From positions 694,295 through 753,747 of the forward strand of contig NMRA01000015.1 in NCBI GenBank assembly GCA_002633005.1: a DNA stretch of 59,453 bases, given 5' to 3'. The notes below the pieces were generated by a model that saw nothing but the letters and a program-made list of their open reading frames with translations, did no database searches and had not been told where the DNA came from. This document shows positions 33,054 to 46,462 of the stretch, one piece after another (within the stretch, counting starts at the first letter, position 1; every line of letters begins with the position of its first letter). Position numbers and translations under genes: made by a program. The stretch is from Phoronis australis. Its lineage: Eukaryota > Phoronida > Phoronidae.

Positions 33054-35293
33054 GTGTTACGATAGTTACAGGCCTCGTTAGATTTTCATTTAAGCTAGTT
33101 AAGCAGTGCAGAGTGCAACTTTAACCAAGCACACATTAAACCTCTCCATGGTAATGAATGATCTCATGCCTACTAAATGTACCATCCAGGGTATTGACAA
33201 GACAAGAGACTGAGCATTGAAAGCCATCAACTTTATCTACTCAAGTACAAGTTAATCTGGCGGCTTTATGTTCTTTAGGTTTTGGTTGCCTGTATGTAAG
33301 AAGTCACCCTTTAAAGTTTTTCGTTTGAAAAGGCGTTTTTTGTTCACCACATGATAAAATCTGGGGCTTATTTTATCAAAGGTCGCAAGTCCAGTCTTAG
33401 CCGAGGCAATTGTTATTTGGATTTTAGTTTACTCGCAGTCCATTAACTTGGCTGGTGAAGGCAGTCACTTAGCCTGAATATGAGAAATTATCAACTTTTA
33501 TGTTACAACTTTTTGGTCTTATAAAAAACGCAGCATCGTGTTTGCAGTCTACATTCAGTGCATGTGCCTATATGTGAACATTTGTGTGAAATCATTTATA
33601 GGGACACACCCCATTTATTTTTTGAAAAGTTTTAAACTCTCAGTTTTGTTTTCCCGTTGAAAAAATGTTGGCATTTTCTCCGGTTTTATTGGGAGGGTTA
33701 ATTAAATGGTAAAATATTTCTTTTAATTTCTTTCCAAATTTTGTATACTATTCAAACCGAGATCTATCAATAATGTTTGTTCAGCATAACAAAAACAGTT
33801 TCAGATGTGTTTCTCCCTGTTTAGCTGGCTAAAAAAATCCAAACTAAATCCGGCCTTTTGTTCTCTTTGTCGAAATCGGACACAGTCTTCAGATGTGCTA
33901 TGAGATCAAGACTGAAATAAGCTGGCTTGCATTAAATTCAGTTATAAAGCATCTTTATCCCTTTGCAATTGAAATCCCAAATAAATATCAGATTTGTTGT
34001 TTCAAAACATTTTGTTTACCTGATTTCTCGACAAGCAAAGATTTCATGGTTTTACTGACATCTAGATAACATTTAACACTGCCAGAAAAAGCGTAAGAAT
34101 TCACTTGTATCTCAAATTCCATACGTTTGTTGGCGTCAGTAAACTGACTGACATGAAAGTCTCACCTGCTTATAGTTGTTTGATTGTGATCTTGACAGGT
34201 GTGAATGTTGGGGTTAACAACTGTGTTTCTCATCATGGCACAGCTCTCTGACATAGATTATTTGTTTACTTCCAAGGTATGAAAACTTCAAAAATAGTTA
34301 TGAATGCAAACTCAATGAGTTTAATTACACTCAAAGCACAGGCTACCCATTATGGCTCTAAACATCATTGTGCTGCGGTTATGATAAACGTTTTTCACTT
34401 AAGTACAAAAGTAAGTGAGCATTAAGTTGCCCAGTTTTCTTTCTACGTCAGTTTGCTTCAGTGTTCTTTAGACATGCCTTCCGTAGACATTACAGTTTCT
34501 TGTATGACCACGCTAGCGTTACTGAGTTGAAATCTATAGTTACTGTTTTGTAGGTATTTGGCTCAATGCACAATTATTTGTCAGTAAGGTCCTTCATTAC
34601 CTTAAAAATGACATTTTGGCTATCTCTTGAGTGCACATCACACTGATTGTCCAAAACAACTAAATCTTCCACAAATGGAGGTCATCTTATGAAATTATCT
34701 GAGTCCAATTTATGAAAACTGCCATCAGTTGCCATCACTCAACAGGTATTAAAACAAGGTCAGTTATATAATTCCATCATTTTCTTGCTTGGCTCCCCTC
34801 CTATTCTGCTGTAGGTCAGAGCCTTAATTTCAACTTGTGTTTCCAGGGATTTGAGGTCAGCTGAGTGTTTGATGCTGGTAGCGTTTTTTATAGTAGAGGA
34901 GATCTTTTGTAGTTCCTCACCTCAGCATGTTCTATTGTGACTAATACTGTAAGGCAAAGTAGTCTTGATGATAGTGTAGTCTATTGATTTTGACCCATGC
35001 GATACAATAGGAAAGCCAAGACTGCTGAATGGCTTATTGGACTATTGAAAAATGGCTGTAGACACCAACTTGTACCACTGTAAGTTACACAGTCTGAATC
35101 CTTACAGCTGACTGCCACATTAGCAACCTTAGTGTTAACAACTGCACACTTGGGCTGCTGCCCACAAAAGCCCTTACATTAAGGAAATATATAATCAGGG
35201 GGTGGGGTTTAAACTGAGCATGGGCATAACTGCATTTCTTCATTTTTAGCGGGCTAAAAATTGAAAATCGAATTTTGGTTTTCATTCTCATAA
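33054..35293. other. Long stretch without a supported gene
   Basis: AT-rich sequence, with no frame above background and no obvious tandem or inverted repeat. Confidence 0.35.
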
Positions 35294-35511
35294 AATCAGT
35301 TTCCTAATATTCCTTACCATGATAGGATTCTATTTCCATTACCAATAAGAATATCCAAACCGTCACCGACTCAAGAAAGTACTTAGAGTTTGTTGGGGTT
35401 AGCCGACCCTAAAATTGTGAACTTGAAAGGGGTGCATGTATGCATTGCGTGTGACTTGAATTTGTAATGTAAATGGAATCCTAGCGCAGTAAGGAGTGTT
35501 ATTCCGATTTA
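35294..35511 (+). mobile_element. Inverted-repeat element, family of three, copy C
   Basis: The left end AAATCAGTTTCCTAATATTC continues CTTACCATGATAGGATTC. The right end GGAATCCTAGCGCAGTAAGG continues AGTGTTATTCCGATTT. The interior GTTGGGGTTAGCCGACC aligns with copy B. No coding capacity. Confidence 0.55.
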
Positions 35512-35676
35512 TTAGAGTAAAAGGTCCAACTTGATTTTTGTTGTTTATCCAGCCATACAGAGTGAAATATTGCTTTGAAATGAAAAGGAGGGTCTGGGCG
35601 CTGAATGTTCCATCAGAGTAATGCCCAGAGAGCTTAACATAGATTGAACTTCATGTACAAGAGCCAAGTAAAACAT

Positions 35677-36475
35677 CAGACATTATAGTAAACATTACAC
35701 TGTACATAATGAGCTGGCCGTGATGACATTATAGTAAACATTACACATACACAAGGAGCTGGTCGTGCAGACATTATAGTAAACATTATACATACATGAT
35801 GAGCTGGCCATGCAGACATTATAGTAAACATTACACTTTAATAATGAGGTGGTTGTGCAGACATAGTAGTAAACATTACACATAATAATGAGGTGGCTGT
35901 GCAGACATTTTAGTAAACATTACACATACATAATGAGCTGGCCGTGCAGACATAGTAAACATTACACATACATTATGAGCTGGCCATGCAGACATTATAG
36001 TAAACATTACACATACATGATGAGCTAGCCGTGCAGACATTATAGTAAACATTACACATACATAATGAGCTGGCTGTGCAGACATTATAGTAAACATTAC
36101 ACATAGATAATGAGCTGGCCGTGCAGACATTATAGTAAACATTACACATACATAATGAGCTGGCCGTGCAGACATTATAGTAAACATTACACATACACAA
36201 TGAGCTGGCCGTGCAGACATTATAGTAAACATTACACATAGATAATGAGCTGGCCGTGCAGACATAGTAAACGTTATACATACATAATGAGCTGGCCGTG
36301 CAGACATTATAGTAAACATTACACATACACAATGAGCTGGCCCTGCAGACATTATAGTAAACATTATACATAATGAGCTGGCCGTGCAGACATAGTAAAC
36401 ATTATACGTACACAATGAGCTGGCCGTGCAGACATTATAGTAAACATTACAGGTACATAATGAGCTGGCTGTGCG
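35677..36475. repeat. About 45-bp minisatellite, roughly 18 copies
   Basis: The unit is GCAGACATTATAGTAAACAT, TACACATACATAATGAGCTG and GCCGT in a row (45 bp). Some copies lack the TTAT and are 41 bp. The minus strand is open in several frames, producing Met/Ser/Ala/Cys-rich frames up to 179 codons that are repeat artefacts. Confidence 0.95.
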
Positions 36476-38715
36476 CTGCCCACGCTGTCATATTTTTACA
36501 CACAAGTATGATAAAATGAGATAAATTTATAAAGCTCATAGAATTCTATAATGTTAGAATGCTTGAGAGCCAAAAGAAACATTTCATTTCTGCTTCATTA
36601 TTGTTTATAAAGAGTATGAGTATTTTCCCACCTAAATAACGTAAGGTTGCATTTAAATTGATGACTAATCTAAGGTAAGCTTTTTGCATACTTTTTAAGA
36701 GCTTAACTTGCGATCAGACGGGCCGTGTACAGGCTGTTCCAAGGAAGTGATCAGATAGGCGTATATGAACTGTTCCATCCTCGTGTACATTGGGCATGGG
36801 CGGTAAACTGAGCAGGAACTCTTAAAAGTGGAAATTTGGAAATTTCGGGTTTGGCCGTTAAATGAGCATGGGTGTTAACGTGGGTGTGGTGGGTGAATGC
36901 ATGTTTCATTAAATATACATGTTGCTATGTACCTGTTGCTATGTACCCGTGGTTGAGACACATTGGACTTTTATATTGAAGGTTTGGCATAGGCAAATTG
37001 CTGATGAAACACCACAGTAGAAGCAAGTTGTGTATTCTTGTCACGTTTTGTGTTTTGAAACTGGTGATTGCTAGATATGTGATTTTTTGTGTAGTGAATA
37101 GTTTTTTTGTTTGTGTAATAATTGCCAGTTACAAGTAAGAATTCTGTGCCAAGTTTGTGAAGAAAAGAATGAATGACTGGTTTACAAATATTGTGACTGT
37201 GCTGAAAGTTATTCATTCACTGTCCTCTTTCATGTTTGGCGTGGAACACCAAAGATTTGAACCATATCAATGGCATGCAGACAAGCAACAGCTCTGAACA
37301 CATATTTCTACTTTATTGGGGGATTGCTTTAATTGCCTTTATAAATAACCTTGATTGCTGGTATCAACCAAGTGACGGAACATTCTGTTGTTTTTACCCC
37401 AGCCGAGTCCGCATTTATGATTTTACCATCCTTCTTGAGAAGGTCGAGGCAATGTAATTTGTGTACTAAAAACGATAACTGTAATTCTTGTAATATTTCT
37501 GATAAGATTTCGATGACTTTGGAAAGCTCTACATTCCTTCTCAATGCTACAGGAGGTGGCACTAAATAACATTTGGCTATTCTGATTTGTTGTGAAGTAT
37601 CTTTCACACATTCTGATTGGTTGATGGTGGGTAGTAAACTGCTCCACCTGTTGAGAAAGTTCATTACGGCCTGCGGCTGCTGCAATTACAGGAAAACACT
37701 AAATCAATGCATTCCACATTCAGTTCAAGTTCATGTTTTGTGACATATCCAAATAAAACTGCAAACGGATTTGCTGTACCTATTTGGCTCATTTCTTGTC
37801 CACATGTTTACGACCAACATCCAAACTTAGGCATGTGTACTGACGCACACACTGATGCCAATCGTGGAGTTCTGTATCGGCTATTATCCTTTCACTAGGG
37901 CCACTCTTCTCCAGAGGTGGCGCTCAGTGACGGGTACACACATCAAACCGCTCTTCATATTTAGCTCACAATATGGCGAATGTGTAAAATTTAAGTTTGT
38001 CAAATTTCTCAACAAAAATTAAGGTTGAGAAAAACTTTACTTGATCATGGGTACGTTTTAACTGATTTGAAAAGTCAATGAAATGTAATTTTGGTAAATT
38101 TTGCATATTTTATGTAGCCAAATTTTGAAAATGGAAAATTGCAATTTTCAAAAATTGAAGAGAAATTACCTTGGTGAACTTGAGTGATTTATTTTCATGT
38201 GATTGGCTGGTGACATTTGTCCCATCCCCCATGGGAGAAGGACTTATCTTCGATTACTCTAGCTGTTGTATTTGGTTGAAACATCAAAATACTAATTCAG
38301 TGCCAAACTTGTCTGAATATACTATGTTTGAAAACAACGGGACTTGAGGGTTGTTTTTTCTATTTTTTCTAGTTGCCTTGGGTGATAAAATTGCCTTGTG
38401 ACTTGTTTTGACACAGTTATAAAAACAAAGTCAGAAAAACTTGTTTTCAAAGTTAGCATGGTTTGGACTGAACATCTGTCATAAAACAAAACTTTGGTAA
38501 AACGTTGAGCAAAGAAAAATTGTTATTTTAACAATTTCTATTGTGCTAAATTGAAGATGATTGTGGTACCCATTGCAGTTTAACATTTGATTCTTGGTGT
38601 TGATTTTATTTTTAAAACCTATATTATGTATTTTTGTGTTGGACAAAATTTGTATTCTTTTTGGACACTGCGGTTCTCATTGTCTTGTAAAATACTTAGC
38701 AATACATGACCAAGC
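36476..38715. other. No supported gene; one unrecognised minus frame
   Basis: The minus frame at 37329-37685 (118 codons, with FLNRWSSLLPTINQSECVKD) and an overlapping 74-codon frame are somewhat protein-like, and GTAATTGCAG on the minus strand could be an acceptor. No domain is recognised, and two frames being open at once argues against either. It may be an old transposon scrap. Confidence 0.3.
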
Positions 38716-38717
38716 TA

Positions 38718-39403
38718 TGAAGTGCCAAAGGGTTCCTTGAGTACTTTTTTGCATGTTGAAATGTGCTTAATAAACGCTAAGTTTTGCTTAATCTACGTGT
38801 AGTTTTGCTTACTTAACGCGTAGTTTTGCTTAATCAACGCCTAGTTTTGCTTAATCAATGCATGGTTTTGTTTAATCAACACGTAGTTTTGCTTAATCAA
38901 CGCGTTGAATTAATTTTTAAACGATCATAGTTCTGCTCTTATTCAACAAACACTTTTGCTTAATCAACGCATAGTAACGTGGTGAATTAATTATTTGTTA
39001 TGTCCAATCAAAGACAAGTTTACATTCAGTACGCGACAACGCTATCATTTACGTGGTCACTTGGCAAGAATCTGCAACATTCTTCAAAAGCTGCCTTGAA
39101 CCCATGTTGAAAGTCTTCCGCTATTTTGAAATTTGAGAGCACAGGCGTGATTGGCCTTCATAAAATGATTAAAAGTAGGCATTGAATAAGCAATAGTGCG
39201 CATTAAGTAAAGCTTTGCATTGATTAAGCGAAAGTGCGTGTTGAGTAAGAGAACAAGTATTGTTTTTGAACTATTTCAGCCCGTTGATTTTAGCAAAACT
39301 AGGCGTTGATTAAGCAAAGCTACGCGTTGATTAAGCAAAACTGCGCATTAAGCACATTTCAACGCGCAGGAAGGCACTCGTTTAATAACTCTTTGGGGCT
39401 TCA
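38718..39403. mobile_element. TA-flanked element with inverted arrays of a 21-bp repeat
   Basis: The left end TGAAGTGCCAAAGGGTT and the right end AACTCTTTGGGGCTTCA are inverted repeats, each flanked by TA (38716-38717 and 39404-39405). Further in, GTTGAAATGTGCTTAAT faces ATTAAGCACATTTCAAC. Next comes a left array of about six TAGTTTTGCTTAATCAACGC units and a right array of about four of the reverse complement (GCGTTGATTAAGCAAAACTA). The central 250 bp is unique and noncoding. The TA duplication suggests Tc1/mariner-like mobilisation (inference). Confidence 0.65.
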
Positions 39404-39405
39404 TA

Positions 39406-42400
39406 CCAAACAGGCTTCCCTGTGTGTTGATCTGGTGGAGCATTGAACTATGGAGCAATTCAATGAAGTTGATATGTACTCGGACTGTCTCATTTTTATA
39501 CCATGGCAGCAAAATGTGCGACAGCTAGAACCACTGCATTACAGGCGAAAACGTTGCGTATTTTCATGTCCAATATGGATTCAAATCGCGACCTGACTTC
39601 GGTCGCAGACCGATGCTTTCCATGTAGAAGTGAAAGTCGGTGTTAATTCTAACCAATGGCAAGAATCCAATGTCTGAGGAATCGGTGATTTACAAATTAA
39701 AGTACAATAGGTTTTGCTGTTTTATTGATTTGAGAGATTTATATTCATGTGATTGGTTGCGAGCTTGAAATCGAACTTGTAAATAGTTTTCTCATTTTCC
39801 ATTCCACTTTGATGTTAAGTCCAGATTAGTGTCCATGATGAATTACATAGATGAGTGTCTGCGTGATCCATGCTCTCGCGTGATGTCTCAGAGATTCGAG
39901 CTGAAATCTAGAGATACCTGAGCACGAAATAATTGACATTTTCTTGAGTTTTGGTCAACTGTTTCCTGTACACAAAATGTACCATTCACAAACTGGCTTA
40001 ACATATTGCATTTTTCTCTAGCACTTTCACTAGCAGCAAAAACGCCAGTCATGCGAAACATTGCAAGGGTCACTTTTTCTGGCAATTTGCTGGTGGTTTG
40101 AGTTACCCCAAAACTGCTGGTGATTTTGCAAACACTTTAGTCAGACAGGCTGCTAATACACCTGCACACACCAGTACAGGTCTTTGTTTATTGTAATCAT
40201 CACAGTAAGGAAACATGCTTTGACATCAATTTAAAAGTTATTTGAGTGGTGAAGAAACAAACAAACTATTGACTAAAATAACTACAAAACACTGGTTAAA
40301 ATGATATCAACTTTTACCAGTGGGGGAAAACTGAGCACTTTCACCACTCATATGAACTGAGTGTAAGAAGTCTAAAAAGTCTATCCTTCCTTTTATACAC
40401 TGACTACTGTTAACCTGAGCCTTCAGTTGTATTTAGTCTGCTAATTAAGACTTTTATCAAGTGTGTCAGATGAGCCAATAGCCTGAGAGTCCCCATGAGC
40501 ATCAGAAACAAAATAATAGTATATCTTTCAACATAGAGGCTAGACACTAAGCCAAAACTTGCCAAATGTGACCTGGTGAAAGTCCCAGGTCGCCATGTGG
40601 GAAATGAGGTCGCCAAAACATTAGGAAGCCCCTTACTGGGGGTTGTGAAAGTACTGGCCTCTGCAAATTATGCATTGTTGGAAAGAGACAAAAATGAAAT
40701 AAACGAAATAATTGAAGTGAAATAAAACGGCATACTTGGAAAATGTCTAGCGGTGTACCTGACATTGCTCAGTCGTTTTTTTTCTTTAGTAGAACAGAAT
40801 TTAATATTTGCCATAGCAACCAATTTCCATCTCTAGAACACTTTGGGCATTTTCACCTCCTCAGTGTGTGGCAACTTCATGGCAACCTGGAATTGTCACA
40901 GAATGTTTGTAGATTACGGTTATGCAGCACCCTCGAATAATTCAAAAATTAGCAAATTTCAGAACAACAGCTCTACATATTACAATTCATTTCATTTAAT
41001 GAAGCTTAAGTCTTGTCAAGAATTTAAAATTGATTCACTGAAGCCAAAGTCACTTTTGTTAGGCTTGAGTGTTTTATGCCTGTTCATTAGAATGCACAGC
41101 TGCTATTCCTGAGCAGATTAGTCTGGCTGTGGTATTTTTAAAACCCAATTTTCTTGTCTTGTTGATAAAAGTTGATTTCTTTCGAAGTTGCTAATTGAAA
41201 ATTGCACTGCAAGAAATTTGTTTGCTTATTTTGGAAAAGATAGGTTTTTGAGTTTGTTGATCTGTTAAGTTGTTGGCAGCGATTAGGGTTCAAGACTCTG
41301 GTTTGGTGATATGAGCCGCAAGTTGTTCAGTTGACCTGCATTGATGTACAGTATTTAGTTGAATAGTGCTTTGTATAATTGATGTGCTGACATGGATGTG
41401 CCAACAAGATGTAATAGGATCCTTCTCTTTGACAGTTCATTATCACCATCTTTGACTGATTTATAGTTGATGAGATGTAATTAAAACTATCAAAGTGGAC
41501 ACAGATCACAAGTTAAACAGCTGACAAAAACCCCATGCTTCAGTGGTGATATAGCAGGTTAAAGCATAGTTTTATGTGTTTCAACCTCTACTGATTGACT
41601 CTCTCGTGAACTACAGTATAACTCAAGTTACAGAAAAAAATATCCTGCATAAATGTGTGGATATTACCCAGTTAAACAGAATTTTAAAGCCAATCGAGAC
41701 GTGGGTTTTGTTTTCATAACTTAATTTTCAGTAAGACTGAACTATTAATTGACAGTGTTCATTGTACTGCCAGTGTTTATTGCACTGAACACAGGACGCT
41801 TGAAGATCTCGGGTTGGCTGGAAGTTAATTTACGTTCTCTAATGAAAGATGGTGTGATAATGAAGCCCAAAAGCCCTCTACTTTTTGTCTATAAATCGAA
41901 TATAAGCTTCACATTTATCTTGCTATAATATGTCATTAAAAGATCTGTCACTTAGCATTATATCTTGTTGCTGGTGACAGGCTATATGTCTGTTAATGTT
42001 CCATTTACCATCAACAGTTTCCTGGATTACTTATATTGGCACATTAATTTTACTATGTTATCGCCAGGAAATCCTGTGCGGTTAACTGGAAAAATCATCC
42101 ATCCAGTTTTACAGTGTTCATGACATGCTTAACTTATGTGGTTCACATGACTTTAACTCATGGATTGTGTTATTACTACTATTAAGCTTGGGGAGGGGGG
42201 AAGTTAACATAAGAATGAAGTAGTTTATTAAACCCAAATTGTCACCTATGAACTTCATTCCAACCTTATGCACTATGAAATGTTAGAAGTGTTAACTTGT
42301 TTTTGTGATTCAATTTTTTTGACCATCACCAAATTAAATGAAAAAAATGGACATTCTCCATTATATGTCCAAAAGTAATAGTCATCTTACCTAAATAACA

Positions 42401-43267
42401 CTCAATATACCTTTAATCCCAGCATAGCTATTTTTAGATATAGCAACTGTCCATTGAAATAATGCTTTAGTTGCACTGGATGCCTATTTTTTATCCTCAC
42501 TTTGCTTTACAATTTGCATACGAAGTGGGTGGGTATTTGAAAATCTTTTCCATTCGTATACCGTGTACTCTTGAAGGGTTGTTAGTTGGAATGGCTCTTA
42601 CAAAAGAACCAACATCCTGAAAAATTTTGTCTGCGTCAACTGTGTCCATCTTGTTGGACTAATTTCGAGTTGAGTAAAAATTGCATTAATTTGTACTTTC
42701 AGGACAGCTCTGTGTTGAAGGTTTTCTCTGATTGAGTTATTTGGCATGGCATGACTTGCATGTTGTACCAGGTACTTTTCAGTAACCGCCAGTGCAATGT
42801 TGTCCTTTAATGTTTCATTCAATTGTGGTTGTTTTACTAATTGTGAATGGCTGTAGCTGAGAAGTGGAGAATTCTATTGATTTTTCTCACAATAACTTTT
42901 CATGAGAGTACATGGTGTGAAAGCTGTTGAACACATGTTGAGGAATGGTTAGATCTGATAGACTCAAGTTGACAGTTCATTTAATGCCAATGATACATAT
43001 CTAATCTAAAGTCAACCACATACTGGTACTAAATATTTCTTATTGAAAATGTACCAGGTGAAATATTGGTGCTAAATGTTGATACCCTAGGGAGGTTCAT
43101 GTTAGGATGAATATCACTGCTGTCACAGATGGTATTATTAAACACTACTTATTAGCCTGAATATTTTTTTCTCTAGGATTTTGGTGACTGTCCTTTTTTA
43201 CCAAAACAGTGTCATTATATTTTTTTGAAGTCTTTATGTAAGACTTAATGGAGGTGTAATAATATTA
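39406..43267. other. Long stretch without a supported gene
   Basis: AT-rich. Open frames are all short and lack homology or splice context. No tandem or inverted repeats were noticed. Confidence 0.35.

Positions 43268-43310
<43 letters not shown>
43268..43310. repeat. (AAT)n microsatellite
   Basis: About 14 perfect TAA repeats. Confidence 0.95.
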
Positions 43311-46119
43311 GTGGAATCGTGAAAAGCTTGATTAATTATTCAAATACACTGCATAACTGTCGTGAAATATATTCACCAGATTATTGTATCATCGTGTGTC
43401 ATTTCATTCTTAACGATATGCAGCTCTAGTTAGGAAGGCAATAATTGTGTCCGTGTTTTTTGCAAGAGATTACTAAGTACGCTCACAGCAACAATGAATA
43501 ATTAATGAACTTATCTGCAGTCAGCCTGTTCTTATGAGTCTTTTTGCGGAAAATTTCATTGAATACTATATGTGTGCAAAATTACTGCAATCCACCAAAT
43601 TTTGTGTCGATTAATTGCAGATATCTAGATTATACTGCGATAGATTATTACATATACCTGTTTATTAATTACACAAACCAGAGTTTAAGAGGCATATGGC
43701 GCAGTTGAGTGGATGGTGCATATCGCACTGTTGAGTGGATGGTGCATATGGAATGAGCCTCATTTCTTAATTATGGTATGGAAGAGCACTACTGAGCTTT
43801 GATTAGATCACAAGGGTAAGAGTGAAAGTGTAGAATGTGACAAGAGTTGTCTTGAATGCTTGGCGATTACAGAAATTTTGCCGCAACAGAATTAGGCATT
43901 TTTTGCAAAGCACTAGCTCAATTGAACACAACTAGTGTTTCTGGCTACACATGGCATGGTTTTAGCTTTTACTGTATTGAGTGAATTTCAACATAAATCT
44001 GTTACTACCTGTCACAAAGTGTGCTTGTCTTCACTTCATATCACCACAAGTGGTTGTGTTCTGAATGTCTGGTCAGTTAAGTAGATCTAGTTTCAATTGG
44101 CTTCAAATTTTCCAGTTTAAACAAACATAAGACACAGGTATTTAGCACATGTCTTGTATTAGCATTGACAGTAGTGTGTGGAATATCTATGAGGAGTTGA
44201 TAGATAAATAGAATTGGATGCAATTTTTGTGATTCTGGCTATTAAGTGAGTATTATTTACTCGATTAGTTATCAGTCAACATCTGTTTTGAATTTGTAGC
44301 AGCAATATTAGTTATGATAAAATTTTCAAAACATATTAAGGTGGCAGTTTTAGTTTGAGTGTACAGGTCTTTCAAATGTTCTGCAGCAGTTTAAGATTGA
44401 AGCAACTGCACTCAGGGTTTGAGACAGATCTCAAGAGTCAAGACTGCATTTTGTACAGCATATTTCTTCCGAGATTACACAAGACCATGCAAAATCACAG
44501 GAGTGAAACGCGAGTATTTTGTGAGTGAGTTCAGAACCGTGCTGTTTACACTAGCAAAGTTACAAAATGTCCGCCTCTGAAATGATTGGTCAGTGGTGCT
44601 AGAATGTTGTATTATGGGATAAAGTTATTCAAGTGAGGATTTCTGGGTAAAAGTGTCTTGCTGTATGCTTCAATCTGAACATTTCAATGCTTTGTTAGTT
44701 TTGTCGAAAGAATTGTTAGATCTTGAGTAAATTATCATAATGTATGCATGCCTTTTGAGTGCATGGTTGTCATATAGCAAAAGGTACTTTACATGAAATT
44801 CATTGTACGTGTGTTGTATCATTGATAGAAAAGGTATCTGAGACTCAAAAAGACATATTTTTTTTACTACACAGAAAATGTCTGTTTCAAAGGGTGCGTT
44901 CAATTGTTGAGATATTTTCAGCTGACTACTTCTCAACGTTTTTTGTTCATATTGATTGATTAGTAAGTTCCACAGTTAGAAATCAGAGGTGTAAAAAGCG
45001 TGCTGAGTGGTTCTGTTGTACTAACTATTATAATAAATGTAATTTGATATTCATCCTTCATACTTTAATACTTAGATTAGACATATATGTGTAACACAAG
45101 ATGGTAATTGGAGGTTATCCTATGGTCATCACAAATGGTACCACATTATTGGGAAATTAACGACGTACCTTTGGTCAATCTTTGGGTGGCCTTCCTCGAT
45201 CAAAATCAGGATTTTGAAAAAGTTTTTGAAGTCTAAATGCTGTAAGTCTGACAGAGCATAGATTGCATATTCTAACATCTCAATGGTTGCACCGCATTAC
45301 ACTTTTCATAAATTACAAGCTTCAGATTTGGCATTAAGCCGAGCCTTGGCGTTTAAAAGTGAAAAGTTTGAAATTTTGCTTGTGTTCATCGGAACATGGG
45401 GTCACCAATGGTATTATAGAACATTGTGCCAATGTTATTGGGCATTAAGTTGCACTGAGGTTTGTTTATTTCAAAATAAAAACAAATAAGATGATGTAAT
45501 CTCAGGGTAGGGCACAAGTCTGCTGTTCAAACATTTCTAGGATTGAGTTTCAATGTCAGGGGGAGTCGATTTCTCTGGCGTCGCTATAGAGCTGGCACAT
45601 TAGGGTTATGACTCCCTCCCCCTCATTGCAAAAAGGCCAAACCCCAGTCGAAAATCTTAGATTCCAATTTTCTGTTCATTGCAAAGTGCCCCTCAGATTG
45701 CCACTAATCGTTTTAGCCCCTGCCACTCCCAGGACCTCAGAGCTGTTTCCTTCCACTTCCTGGTCCCTGGTCTGTTGAGCACTGCTTCACTTTGTTTTCT
45801 TATCTGTATCTCCTAATATTTATTTCTTATTTTTTGTACATTTTACTTATTGATTTTTCATTTGTTTATTTGTGCGAGAAGCGCCTTCTTAATAGGGGTC
45901 TTCTAATTTAATTTGCATTTTGATAAACATTGTTTTTATAGCTTAGTATACATGTTACAGTCTCTCTCTCTCTGACCCCTCTTTAATCCCCTCCTCCTCG
46001 CCCTCTCCCCCACACTCCCCGGTTGCCAACAATTTCGCTATTGTCCCCCTGTTGCGTATTTCTGGTTATGCCAATGGTAGAATTGATGAGGATTCATAAG
46101 GGAGTTTAGAGCATGTCAT
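43311..46119. other. No supported gene
   Basis: There is a tandem pair GCGCAGTTGAGTGGATGGTGC / CGCACTGTTGAGTGGATGGT at 43698-43748. A pyrimidine-rich stretch with (TC)n lies at about 45960-46020. No coding sequence is evident. Confidence 0.35.
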
Positions 46120-46190
46120 ACGTGATATGACTTTAATAGGACAGAGAGGTCACGTGATATGACTTTTAATAGGACAAAGAGAGGTCACGG
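46120..46190. repeat. Two-copy tandem repeat of about 36 bp
   Basis: CGTGATATGACTTTAATAGG with ACAGAGAGGTCA is repeated once, slightly altered, immediately downstream. Confidence 0.7.
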
Positions 46191-46214
46191 CTTCCTTCTC
46201 TCCCAGATAAGCAC

Positions 46215-46462
46215 AGTCATTCTAGGTCACCCTGGCTCCCTTGGGTCGGAATACAGTCACCCTGGCTCCCCTGGGTCAGAATACAACGCTTATAGTAGTT
46301 ACTGCACCCTGGCTCCCTTGGGTCGGAATACAATACTTGTACTGGTTACTGGTACTGGTCACCCTGGCTCCCTTGGGTCGGAATACAATACTTGTACTGG
46401 TTACTTGTATTGGTCACCTTGGGTCCCTTGGGTCCGAATACAATACTCGTAGTGGTTACTGG
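46215..46462. repeat. Minisatellite of CACCCTGGCTCCCTTGGGTC units
   Basis: Five copies of CACCCTGGCTCCCTTGGGTC followed by GGAATACA, the later ones extended to about 55 bp by ATACTTGTACTGGTTACTGG. The open frames across it are artefacts. Confidence 0.9.

Noticed and set aside
35876-36415. 179-codon minus-strand frame
   Set aside because: It lies wholly within the 45-bp minisatellite and two minus frames are open at once, so it is an artefact of the repeat.
37329-37685. 118-codon minus-strand frame, considered as a transposase end
   Set aside because: No recognisable motif; an overlapping frame is also open. Kept only as a note in the regional entry.
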